Shown: in pieces, positions 1 through 7,103 of the stretch
Numbering within the stretch: position 1 is the stretch's first letter
Layout of the letters: each line of letters starts with the position of its first letter
Assembly: GCA_031284065.1 (NCBI GenBank)
Contig: JAITAP010000039.1
Coordinates: 1-10,720, forward strand
Direction of reading: 5' to 3'
DNA: 10,720 nucleotides
Source: Prevotellaceae bacterium
GTDB taxonomy: Bacteria > Bacteroidota > Bacteroidia > Bacteroidales > UBA932
Translations under genes and position numbers: made by a program
The notes under the pieces: model-generated
The model's database searches: none
Told to the model about the DNA's origin: nothing
What the model saw: only the letters and a program-made list of their open reading frames with translations

Positions 1-786
1 TCAGTTTCGGCAGCGCGGCAGCTAATATCCGAAACGGAAAACGGTAATATTCACGCATTGCGTCTTGATTTGTCTTCCCTGCAATCCGTGCGGGATTTTG
101 CAAAAGCGTTTTCGGAACAAAATCTTCCGCCTTTGTACGGGATTGTTTGCAATGCCATTTCCGGTGGCGGAAAACCTACGGAAGACGGCTTCGATATGAC
201 TTTCGGAACGGGGCATTTAGGGCATTTTTTGTTAGTCAACCTCCTGCTGAAAAATATGCAGAACGGACGGATTATTTTTGTGAGTAGCGATCAGCACAAT
301 CCGCCCTCACTTATTGCCAAGCTTCACTATACCGATGCGCTCGAATTTGCATATCCCAATAAAAACAGCCATAGCGTGAAGTATTCTACCACAAAGCTTT
401 GTAATATTTACTGTGCGTATGAATTGTCGGCAAAGCTACATGCGGAAACAAACAGAAGCATTACCGTAAATGCGTTTAATCCCGGATTTATGGCGGACAC
501 CGGACTTGCAAAACCCCGAAATGCCGCAGAAAAGCTGCTACAACACATTGCGCCTTTGCTTGCCCGGCTTTTAGGAACGCGCAGCTCGGCTGTAATATCG
601 GGCAAGTTGCTGGCTGAATATATGACGAATGATAAATATGAGGGGGTTACAGGGAAATATTTCGACAGGGGAAAAGAAATTCCTTCGTCCGAATTGTCGT
701 ACAATAAAGCGAATGCCGCCAACCTCCGGAAACGAAGCGTTGAATTAACTCAACTTCAACAAAAGGAAACGGTTTTTAACCTTTAA
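1..786 (+). CDS. Short-chain dehydrogenase/reductase, 5' end cut by window edge
   Basis: This is the C-terminal 261 residues of an NAD(P)-dependent oxidoreductase of the short-chain dehydrogenase (SDR) family. The frame is open to base 1, and the residues before the in-frame TTG at 58 (ending in a stretch like ALRLDLSSLQSVRDF) are typical SDR sequence, so the gene starts upstream of the window. The glycine-rich cofactor motif (TGxxxGIG) therefore lies outside. Visible motifs are the central strand NAISGG at 141-176 (in place of the usual NAG), the catalytic Ser region IIFVSS (about 271-288), and the Tyr-x3-Lys pair in YSTTK, with Tyr at 382-384 and Lys at 394-396. The later VNAFNPGFMADTGL matches the PG loop of the retinol-dehydrogenase/protochlorophyllide-reductase-like branch. 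The substrate cannot be told. The PAP2-like gene starts 11 bp downstream on the same strand, which suggests co-transcription. The family call is firm and the specificity unknown. Confidence 0.9.
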   Translation, partial: SVSAARQLISETENGNIHALRLDLSSLQSVRDFAKAFSEQNLPPLYGIVCNAISGGGKPTEDGFDMTFGTGHLGHFLLVNLLLKNMQNGRIIFVSSDQHNPPSLIAKLHYTDALEFAYPNKNSHSVKYSTTKLCNIYCAYELSAKLHAETNRSITVNAFNPGFMADTGLAKPRNAAEKLLQHIAPLLARLLGTRSSAVISGKLLAEYMTNDKYEGVTGKYFDRGKEIPSSELSYNKANAANLRKRSVELTQLQQKETVFNL

Positions 787-797
787 TAATCTATACA

Positions 798-1676
798 ATG
801 AGCTACAGCAAATTTTTCATTTTAACCTTTCTACTCTGTTCTCCATCTTTCCTCGCCGGACAAAATTTAACGGAAAAGGCAACGGAATTTTCCATTCGGA
901 ATCACGCAAATAATTCTTCCGTAATACCGCTTTCAAAATTGTTTCACAAGTTTGGGGGCAACATTGTGAACAGCTTCACGTACAATTATGGGTTGAATTA
1001 TGCGGCAACACCGCTGATAACTTACGGCATGATTGAAAGCGGTATTGACTGGCAATGGAACCGTATGGGTTACAATAATAAATGGGTAGCCTACTCGGGC
1101 ACGCCGTTCGGCGCGCTTGGTTACGCCGTGCCGGCAGCCGTTCCGCTATGGCTCTACGTTCACGGACGAAATACGGAAGACGTCAAGCTGCAAATAACAG
1201 GATTGGCGCTGGGACAGTCGGCTATTCTTGCGCTGAGCGTATCTTTCGGAATCAAAGCCTTTACCGGACGGCGCGAACCGGGCGTCATGGAACATCATAT
1301 CTACCCCGACAGAGGCAGCACAACCGATTACAGTAAGGACTGGGCATGGGGATTTATGGAGCGGGGCGTGTTTTCGGGGTGGCCGAGCAGCCACACGATT
1401 GTTTCTTTTGCTATGGCAACCACGCTGGCGGAGCTATACCCCGATGAGGCGCGAATCAAATGGGGAGCGTACATCTATGCCGGAGCGGTGGGGCTTGGCG
1501 TTTCGCTGTTTTCGCATTGGGCGTCTGAGGTGGTTTCCGGTGCGTTGATGGGCTATGCCATCGGGAAGTCGGTAGGAGGTAGCTTCAATCAGCTGTTGGA
1601 AAACGGCAATAAATCAAAAATAAATTACTCGCTGTATCCTACGATGAACGGAATCGGGTTTTTGCTTAATTTTTAA
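798..1676 (+). CDS. PAP2-family (type 2 phosphatidic acid phosphatase-like) protein with divergent active site
   Basis: A 292-residue protein with an N-terminal signal peptide or membrane anchor (about residues 5-20, ending near LAGQ) and several hydrophobic helices (about 101-120, 133-152, 200-212, 223-239, 246-257). The PAP2 fold is recognised from three motifs in the right order. They are KAFTGRREP (Lys153 to Pro161), GWPSSHT (His199) and SHWASEVVSG (His240). In the canonical pattern (K-x6-RP, PSGH, SR-x5-H-x3-D) the Arg before Pro is Glu160 here, the SR pair is Leu233-Gly234, and the final Asp is Glu244. The Lys and both His residues are kept. PAP2 enzymes remove phosphate from lipids such as phosphatidate, undecaprenyl diphosphate or lipid A at the envelope, but this variant may have reduced or different activity. 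It sits between the SDR gene and a small membrane protein gene, 17 bp from the latter. The family is fairly sure; the substrate is unknown. Confidence 0.83.
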   Translation: MSYSKFFILTFLLCSPSFLAGQNLTEKATEFSIRNHANNSSVIPLSKLFHKFGGNIVNSFTYNYGLNYAATPLITYGMIESGIDWQWNRMGYNNKWVAYSGTPFGALGYAVPAAVPLWLYVHGRNTEDVKLQITGLALGQSAILALSVSFGIKAFTGRREPGVMEHHIYPDRGSTTDYSKDWAWGFMERGVFSGWPSSHTIVSFAMATTLAELYPDEARIKWGAYIYAGAVGLGVSLFSHWASEVVSGALMGYAIGKSVGGSFNQLLENGNKSKINYSLYPTMNGIGFLLNF

Positions 1677-1693
1677 GTAACAGCGTTCAAATT

Positions 1694-2050
1694 ATGAAAA
1701 TGAATAATACAGGAAAATCATTTAACAGCAGAGCTTTCGTATCTATTGTAACGTTGCTCTTTTTTATAAGCTTGGCAGCGTCGGGCATTATGCTTCAAAT
1801 AACCGACCATCAACCTTATACTGTTTGCATAGTGTATTGGCACGTAATGCACAACTTTTCTGCGATTGTTTTTCTTGTTTTCGCACTGATACATATCGTG
1901 CGTAACGGAAAAGCTTTGAAGAATTATCTCTCAAAGGCAAAAAACGTCATTAGCAAAGAGCTGATTGCAGGCTTAATTTTGCTGATAATCATTTTATCAG
2001 GGTGCTGGTTGTTGTCGGAATACATGGCTCAACTTCACAATATCCACTAA
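1694..2050 (+). CDS. Small three-helix membrane protein, DUF4405-like
   Basis: A 118-residue integral membrane protein with helices at about 15-35, 54-70 and 89-108. It resembles the DUF4405 family: an R-x-x-x-S/T start to helix 1, an SGIML turn after it, then a WHVMHNFSA segment and an ALIHIVRNGKAL segment. His50, His53 and His67 are placed as in membrane di-heme cytochrome b-type proteins, so heme binding is plausible but inferred. A second in-frame ATG lies two codons downstream (1700), and either could be the start; the first was kept. There is no Shine-Dalgarno sequence, as usual in Bacteroidota. The gene follows the PAP2-like gene by 17 bp and precedes a hypothetical gene by 59 AT-rich bases. 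The existence of the gene is secure; the family call is from recall of the pattern and moderately sure. Confidence 0.75.
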   Translation: MKMNNTGKSFNSRAFVSIVTLLFFISLAASGIMLQITDHQPYTVCIVYWHVMHNFSAIVFLVFALIHIVRNGKALKNYLSKAKNVISKELIAGLILLIIILSGCWLLSEYMAQLHNIH

Positions 2051-2109
2051 ATCAATTAAAATTCAACATATCAAAATAAGTAATATTTATTAATTAATTC
2101 TTTAAAATT

Positions 2110-2514
2110 ATGTCAACAGAAGAAAACAACACGGCGCAAAATGCGCCCGGAACGCTCCCCGAAATCATGGAGCAACTGAAAACCGCCATTGGTAAAGCTT
2201 CGCAGAGTGTGCAGGCAGGAAACGCTATCGACCCTCTGACGTTGAATGATATTGTAGAACTGATCCACGACGCGGAGCTTCTTTTCAATCCCTTCGCCAA
2301 CACGTTTACGCCGAAAGACCGTACACGGTTCGTAGGCGGCATTAAGAACCTGGGATTTATCGAAACGTCCTTATCATTCACGCCACAAATGCCGCAATTT
2401 TTTATCGGGAAAGCGATTGTCGAATTTCCGCCGCATCTTGTCGGACAAACACCCCGCTTGGTCGAAAAACCAAAATCCGTATTTGCCAAGAACATACCTT
2501 TGCGCAGAAATTAA
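2110..2514 (+). CDS. Hypothetical soluble protein, unrecognised
   Basis: A 134-residue protein with no signal peptide and no membrane segment, so probably cytoplasmic. The first 40 residues are polar and low in order (rich in N, E, Q, A). A compact-looking core at about 40-105 contains DIVELIHDAELLFNPF, a basic turn KDRTRFVGG and KNLGFIETSLSF. The tail (about 106-134) is rich in Pro, Lys and Arg. I do not recognise the family. The start at 2110 follows an A/T-rich leader, and an overlapping minus-strand frame of similar length looks like a shadow. The stop lies 16 bp before the RND permease start, so the two are probably translated from one message, and the protein may have a role linked to that pump. 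That link rests on position only. Confidence 0.72.
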   Translation: MSTEENNTAQNAPGTLPEIMEQLKTAIGKASQSVQAGNAIDPLTLNDIVELIHDAELLFNPFANTFTPKDRTRFVGGIKNLGFIETSLSFTPQMPQFFIGKAIVEFPPHLVGQTPRLVEKPKSVFAKNIPLRRN

Positions 2515-2530
2515 AAACAATTACAGTGAA

Positions 2531-5500
2531 ATGAATATAGTGAAATTGTCCATTGTACGCCCGACGGCAGTTGTCGTTACCTTTGTTATACTTGTCTTCT
2601 TCGGATTGTTTTCCTACAGCAATCTCAGTCAGGAGCTGTTTCCGCCGATGAAATTCGGGGCAATTAGCGTCAGCACGGTTTACCCCGGCGCTGCGCCGTC
2701 GGATGTGGAAAGCTCGGTAACAAAAAAGATAGAAGACGCACTGTCGTCGGTCGAAGGAATCAAGACGTTAAAATCCACCTCAATGGAAGGCTTTTCGTTG
2801 ACGATGATTGAGCTGAAAACCGGAACAGACGAAAACGCCGCCATACAGAGCGCACAGCGAAAAATCAACGCCGTCCGCAGCGAATTTCCGGCAGGGGTAA
2901 AAGAGCCTGCGCTTGAGAATTTTGATATGAACTCCATGCCCATTATGGCTATCGGCGCGACTTCCCGTATGCCCGAAACCGAATTTTTCGACCTGATGAA
3001 AAATGAAGTGAAACCTGCGCTGGAGCGTATTCCCGGAATAACGCACGTGGAGCTGCTGGGCGGCGATGAGCGCGAAATCCAAATCAACCTCAACGAAGAG
3101 CGGATGAGCGCTTACGGCTTGTCCGCTATGGACGTGGGCAACACGCTGATTGCTTCCAACCTCGACTTTCCGGCAGGAAAAATCAAAGACGACGACAGCG
3201 AAACGCTTATCCGCCTGTCGGGGAAGTACGAATCGGTGAGCGATATTGAAAACGTTATCCTTAAAACGCAGGCAAACGGGGCGGCGGTAAAGGTGAAAGA
3301 CGTTGCCGAAGTCGCCGACGCGCATAAGGAAACCGCCGTTATCAACCGCGTAAACGGCGCGCCCTCCATTGGAATCACCGTTCAGAAGCAAGCCGACGCC
3401 AACGCCGTAACGCTGTCCGACGCTGTGCTGGAAACCATCCATGAAATGGAACGCAGGCACAAGCCAAACGGACTGCAATTTACGGTAGCGTCCAATCAGT
3501 CCGAATTTACGAGAGAAGCCACAAATTCGGTTGTGCAGGACCTGCTTCTGGCTATCCTGCTGGTGGCTGCCTGTATGGTGCTGTTTTTGCACAGTATGCG
3601 GAACGCCTTTATCGTCAGCGTAGCCATTCCCGCGTCGCTGGTATCGACCTTCATCGCCATGTATCTGTTGGGATTTTCGCTGAACCTGATGTCGCTGCTG
3701 GCGTTGACGCTGGTTGTCGGTATTCTGGTGGACGACGCTATTGTGGTCATTGAAAACATTCACCGCCATCTGGAGATGGGCAAACCCCGCCTGCAAGCCG
3801 CCTACGACGGTATTCGCGAAATCGGGGCAACCGTAGTATCCATTACGCTGGTGCTGGTTGTGGTGTTCGTCCCCATCTCGCTGTCGCAAGGCACGATGTC
3901 CGACCTGTTCCGTCAGTTTGCCGTAACCATAGCTGTGGCTACGCTTTTCAGCCTGTTCACCTCGTTCACGCTTGTCGCGCTGATGGCTTCGCGCATGGGG
4001 AAAACAACGCGGCTGAATCCAAAAAAATTAACAGGCAAAATCGTACACGCCTTCGAAAGCCGAATTGACCGTCTGGCGACAAGCATGACCAAGCTGCTCA
4101 AGTGGTCGTTCACCCACAAGCTGGTAACGCTGTCCGTTACGGTTGCTCTGTTTGCCGCGTCCCTGTTTCTGGTCGTCGGCGGATTTATCGGCAGCGAATT
4201 TGCCGCAGGAGGCGATCAGGGGGCGTTTTATATCTACCTCGAGCTGCCCAAAGACGCAAGCATAGAGCAATCCAACTTTGCCGCCCAACAAGCCGAAAGC
4301 ATTATCAAAAGCAATCCTGCGGTGGAAATCGTTTTTACCACCGTCGGCGCAAGCGAAAACGGACAGGCGCAATCTTACTTGTCCGAAATACAGGTGAAAA
4401 TGGTTCCCCGCGACCGGCGCAACATTACGTCCATTGATTTGAGCAGGGAAGTGAAATTAACGCTGCAAGGCAAGCTCGCCGGCGTAAAGGTAACGTCGGC
4501 AACAACGGATATTATGGGCGTTGCGGATCAGGCGCCGATTCAACTTTTTGTAACGGGACAAAATCAGGACACCGTGATGGCTGTTGCCCGCCAAATCCTC
4601 GACCGTATGGCAACGGTCAAAGGCGTAATGGACGCTAAGCTGTCCGTCGAAACGGGCGACTCCGAAATCAGGATAATCCCCGACCGCGCCAAAATGTCCA
4701 TGCTCGGCGTTCCGTTCGACGCGCTGGGCAATGCCCTGTTTACGGCGTTCAGCGGCAATACCGACGCCAAGTTCCGTCAGCAAGATAACGAATACGATAT
4801 CAATGTCCGCCTCGACCGTTTTGACCGGAAAAACTTTTCGGATATTGAAAACTTCTCCGTGCAAAACGTTTCGGGGCAACAGGTCAGGCTCAAGCAGCTT
4901 GCGGCGATTGAAGAATCCGTTGGCGCGTCGCGTTTGGAGCGGCGCAACCGTGCGCCGTCCGTAGCTGTGGGCAGTCAGGCGGCAGGTCGCCCCACCGGCG
5001 ATATTGGCGCAGACGTCCAACAGGCGATTGAGGAATTGCGCCTGCCCCCGTCCGTCAGCATTGAGTACGGCGGCGAGATGGAAAGCCAAAGCGAAGGCTT
5101 CGGCACGCTCGGCATGGCGCTGCTGATTTCCATCGTGCTGGTGTACCTCATCATGGTGGCGCTGTACAACAGCTACATTTATCCGCTCGTGGTGCTGTTT
5201 TCCATTCCGCTGGCTATGATTGGCGCGCTGTTTGCGCTCGGTCTCGCCATGCAATCGCTCAACGTGTTTACCATTTTGGGAATTATCATGCTGGTGGGGC
5301 TTGTCGCCAAAAACGCCATTCTGGTAGTCGATTTCACCAATCAGCTGAAAGCGGACGGCATGGAGTTGAAAGCCGCCCTGCTGGAGGCGACGCACAAACG
5401 CTTCCGCCCGATTATCATGACTACGCTGACGACGATTGTCGGCATGGCGCCCATTGCCCTTGCCAAAGGCGCGGGAGCCGAATGGAAAAACGGTCTGGCA

Positions 5501-5635
5501 TGGGTGGTTATCGGCGGCTTGGCAAGCTCGATGATACTGACGCTGGTCATCGTTCCGCTGGTGTATTACGGATTCGACAGAATTGGAGAAAAATGGGGAG
5601 GGAAGAAAAAAGCTGTGAAGGTGAGTGAAATATAG
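2531..5635 (+). CDS. RND efflux permease (HAE1/AcrB family)
   Basis: A 1034-residue inner-membrane proton-driven exporter of the resistance-nodulation-division superfamily. The start is set at 2531 because MNIVKLSIVRPTAVV is the standard RND beginning; an upstream in-frame ATG at 2417 would overlap the preceding gene and add 38 unrelated residues. The length matches AcrB-type pumps. The order is TM1 (about 10-30), the first periplasmic pore/docking domain, a helix block with GILVDDAIVVIENI (Asp401 and Asp402, the proton-relay pair), the second large periplasmic loop from about residue 550, and the C-terminal helix block with LVGLVAKNAILVVDF (Lys927, counterpart of the AcrB relay lysine). All relay residues are present, so the protein should be active. 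Such pumps need a periplasmic adaptor and a TolC-like channel, and neither gene is in the window. Substrates cannot be predicted. It converges with rnhB across 93 bp. Confidence 0.96.
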   Translation: MNIVKLSIVRPTAVVVTFVILVFFGLFSYSNLSQELFPPMKFGAISVSTVYPGAAPSDVESSVTKKIEDALSSVEGIKTLKSTSMEGFSLTMIELKTGTDENAAIQSAQRKINAVRSEFPAGVKEPALENFDMNSMPIMAIGATSRMPETEFFDLMKNEVKPALERIPGITHVELLGGDEREIQINLNEERMSAYGLSAMDVGNTLIASNLDFPAGKIKDDDSETLIRLSGKYESVSDIENVILKTQANGAAVKVKDVAEVADAHKETAVINRVNGAPSIGITVQKQADANAVTLSDAVLETIHEMERRHKPNGLQFTVASNQSEFTREATNSVVQDLLLAILLVAACMVLFLHSMRNAFIVSVAIPASLVSTFIAMYLLGFSLNLMSLLALTLVVGILVDDAIVVIENIHRHLEMGKPRLQAAYDGIREIGATVVSITLVLVVVFVPISLSQGTMSDLFRQFAVTIAVATLFSLFTSFTLVALMASRMGKTTRLNPKKLTGKIVHAFESRIDRLATSMTKLLKWSFTHKLVTLSVTVALFAASLFLVVGGFIGSEFAAGGDQGAFYIYLELPKDASIEQSNFAAQQAESIIKSNPAVEIVFTTVGASENGQAQSYLSEIQVKMVPRDRRNITSIDLSREVKLTLQGKLAGVKVTSATTDIMGVADQAPIQLFVTGQNQDTVMAVARQILDRMATVKGVMDAKLSVETGDSEIRIIPDRAKMSMLGVPFDALGNALFTAFSGNTDAKFRQQDNEYDINVRLDRFDRKNFSDIENFSVQNVSGQQVRLKQLAAIEESVGASRLERRNRAPSVAVGSQAAGRPTGDIGADVQQAIEELRLPPSVSIEYGGEMESQSEGFGTLGMALLISIVLVYLIMVALYNSYIYPLVVLFSIPLAMIGALFALGLAMQSLNVFTILGIIMLVGLVAKNAILVVDFTNQLKADGMELKAALLEATHKRFRPIIMTTLTTIVGMAPIALAKGAGAEWKNGLAWVVIGGLASSMILTLVIVPLVYYGFDRIGEKWGGKKKAVKVSEI

Positions 5636-5728
5636 GCGGCAAGATTTTTCGCCATGAATTAGGTATATCAGCAATATTTTGGGGGGAAATTCAGGCGGCG
5701 GAAAAAGCCATGCCTTGCAAATCTGCCG

Positions 5729-6340
5729 TCAGAGCGTGAACAAGCTCGCCTGCGCTGCGTTTTCGCCAAGCAAGTTGAAGCTTTTGCGGTGAAACGGCGT
5801 GCTGCCGTGCAGGGCAATGGCGGCGCGGTGCTTTGCTGTGGGGTAACCTTTGTTTTCGCGCCATGCGTACTGCGGGAATTGCTTGTCCAGCTCACGCATG
5901 AACGCATCGCGGTAGGTTTTGGCAAGGATAGAGGCTGCGGCAATGCCCGCATACTTGGCGTCGCCCTTAATGATGCAGCGGTGCGGGATGTTGGGGTAGG
6001 GCGCAAAGCGATTCCCGTCTATCAGCAGGAGCTCCGGCGTTTGCTTCAGCTGCGCAATAGCCCTGTGCATTGCCAGAAACGACGCTTTGAGAATATTCAC
6101 GCTGTCAATTTCGTTATTGCTCGCCTGCGCCACAGCCCACGCTGTGGCGTGCTGTTCAATGTAGCTGCGCAGCGTATCCCGGTCTTCCTCTTTTACTTGC
6201 TTGGAGTCGTTGAGCAGCGGATGGTAAAAGCTGCGCGGCAGCATTACGGCTGCGGCAAACACCGGCCCCGCAAGGCATCCTCGCCCTGCCTCATCGCAGC
6301 CGGCTTCGGCGCTGTCTGGCGAAAAAAACGGCGCGAGCAT
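5729..6340 (-). CDS. rnhB: Ribonuclease HII
   Basis: A 203-residue cytoplasmic endonuclease that cuts RNA in RNA/DNA hybrids and nicks at ribonucleotides misincorporated in DNA. The signature GCDEAGRGCLAGPV holds catalytic Asp16 and Glu17. Further family motifs are LLNDSKQV (43-49), LLIDGN (Asp108), KGDAKY (Asp127) and AAASILAKTYRD (to Asp145); the catalytic metal-binding set is Asp16, Glu17, Asp108 and one of the last two. The start was placed at 6340 (MLAPFF) because it gives the usual length of about 200 residues and lies 5 bp after the pyrH stop. The longer frame to 6451 would run back into pyrH with unrelated sequence. The tight spacing shows an operon with pyrH, probably with coupled translation. 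Confidence 0.95.
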   Translation of the reverse strand: MLAPFFSPDSAEAGCDEAGRGCLAGPVFAAAVMLPRSFYHPLLNDSKQVKEEDRDTLRSYIEQHATAWAVAQASNNEIDSVNILKASFLAMHRAIAQLKQTPELLLIDGNRFAPYPNIPHRCIIKGDAKYAGIAAASILAKTYRDAFMRELDKQFPQYAWRENKGYPTAKHRAAIALHGSTPFHRKSFNLLGENAAQASLFTL

Positions 6341-6345
6341 GGCCG

Positions 6346-7056
6346 CTAATGGTGTATCAGCGTACCCACGCTTTCGCCCTGCACAATTCTTTTCAGATTC
6401 CCCACCGTGTTCATGTTGAAAACCAATATGGGAATAGCGTTGTCCTTGCACAGGGCAAATGCGGCAAGGTCCATAATCTTTAGGTTTTTGGCGTACGCCT
6501 CGTCGTAGGTAATGCTGTCGAATTTGGTGGCGGTTTTGTCTTTTTCGGGGTCTGCGGTGTACACGCCGTCCACGCGGGTGCCCTTGAGGAGCAGGTTTGC
6601 CTCGAGCTCAATGGCGCGTAGCGCGGAGGCGCTGTCGGTGGTGAAGAACGGGTTGCCCGTGCCGCCGCCAATGATTGCCACGTAGCCGCGCTCCATGCAG
6701 CTCAGCGCCTTGTTCTTTGAAAAGCTTTCGCCCACAGGCTCCATGAACACGGAGGTGAACGTTCGCGCCTTGCAGCCCTTGCCCTCGAGCGCACACTGCA
6801 AGCCAATGCTGTTGATAACGGTTGCCAGCATACCCATTTGGTCGCCCTTCACGCGGTCAAAGCCTTTGTCAACGCCGCTCAGCCCGCGAAAAATATTCCC
6901 CCCGCCAATCACCACGCCAACCTGCACGCCCATATCCACAATTTCCTTTATTTGCTCGGCGTAGGAGTTGAGCACGTCGGGGCTGATGCCGTAAGAGTCG
7001 CTGCCCATGAGGGCTTCGCCGCTCAGCTTTAAGAGAATACGTTTGTATTTTATCAT
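6346..7056 (-). CDS. pyrH: UMP kinase (uridylate kinase)
   Basis: A 236-residue cytoplasmic enzyme of the amino acid kinase fold that phosphorylates UMP to UDP with ATP, an essential step in pyrimidine nucleotide synthesis. The length is close to the E. coli enzyme. Motifs in order are ILLKLSGEAL (Lys10, phosphate binding), GVVIGGGNIFRG (47-58), DQMGMLATVIN (72-82), IIGGGTGNPFFTTDSAS (UMP and acceptor site, about 128-144), VDGVYTADP (162-170) and the LKIMD segment ending at Asp186. All expected binding residues are present. It is flanked by the GH125 gene 47 bp upstream and rnhB 5 bp downstream. This differs from the frequent tsf-pyrH-frr order. No exact TAnnTTTG element is visible in the 47 bp gap, so expression may depend on the promoter in front of the GH125 gene or on a weak local one. 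Confidence 0.97.
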   Translation of the reverse strand: MIKYKRILLKLSGEALMGSDSYGISPDVLNSYAEQIKEIVDMGVQVGVVIGGGNIFRGLSGVDKGFDRVKGDQMGMLATVINSIGLQCALEGKGCKARTFTSVFMEPVGESFSKNKALSCMERGYVAIIGGGTGNPFFTTDSASALRAIELEANLLLKGTRVDGVYTADPEKDKTATKFDSITYDEAYAKNLKIMDLAAFALCKDNAIPILVFNMNTVGNLKRIVQGESVGTLIHH

Positions 7057-7103
7057 GATTTAGAGTAAATATCTTAGAAATTTGTCGCGCGTTGCGGCGT
7101 TTT

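Noticed and set aside
58..60. TTG at 58 as the start of the SDR gene
   Set aside because: The frame is open to base 1 with SDR-like residues, and starting here would remove the cofactor-binding half of the first Rossmann motif.
2417..2530. Upstream in-frame extension of the RND gene
   Set aside because: It overlaps the preceding gene, adds 38 residues unlike any RND N-terminus, and the standard beginning MNIVKLSIVRPT is at 2531.
2780..3889. Minus-strand open frame of 369 codons opposite the RND gene
   Set aside because: Antisense shadow of the permease; the composition is biased to His, Gln, Arg and Asn and there is no domain-like pattern.
4457..5674. Minus-strand open frame of 405 codons opposite the RND gene
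   Set aside because: It lies wholly antisense to the well-conserved C-terminal half of the permease, is rich in His, Arg and Gln as expected of a shadow frame, and shows no recognisable motif.
5636..5728. Bidirectional terminator between the RND gene and rnhB
   Set aside because: Only weak pairings such as GGCG/CGCC around a T-run (about 5635-5653) are present; no stem strong enough for a rho-independent terminator was found.
5789..6349. Plus-strand open frame of 186 codons
   Set aside because: Shadow of rnhB, whose motifs are unmistakable on the minus strand.
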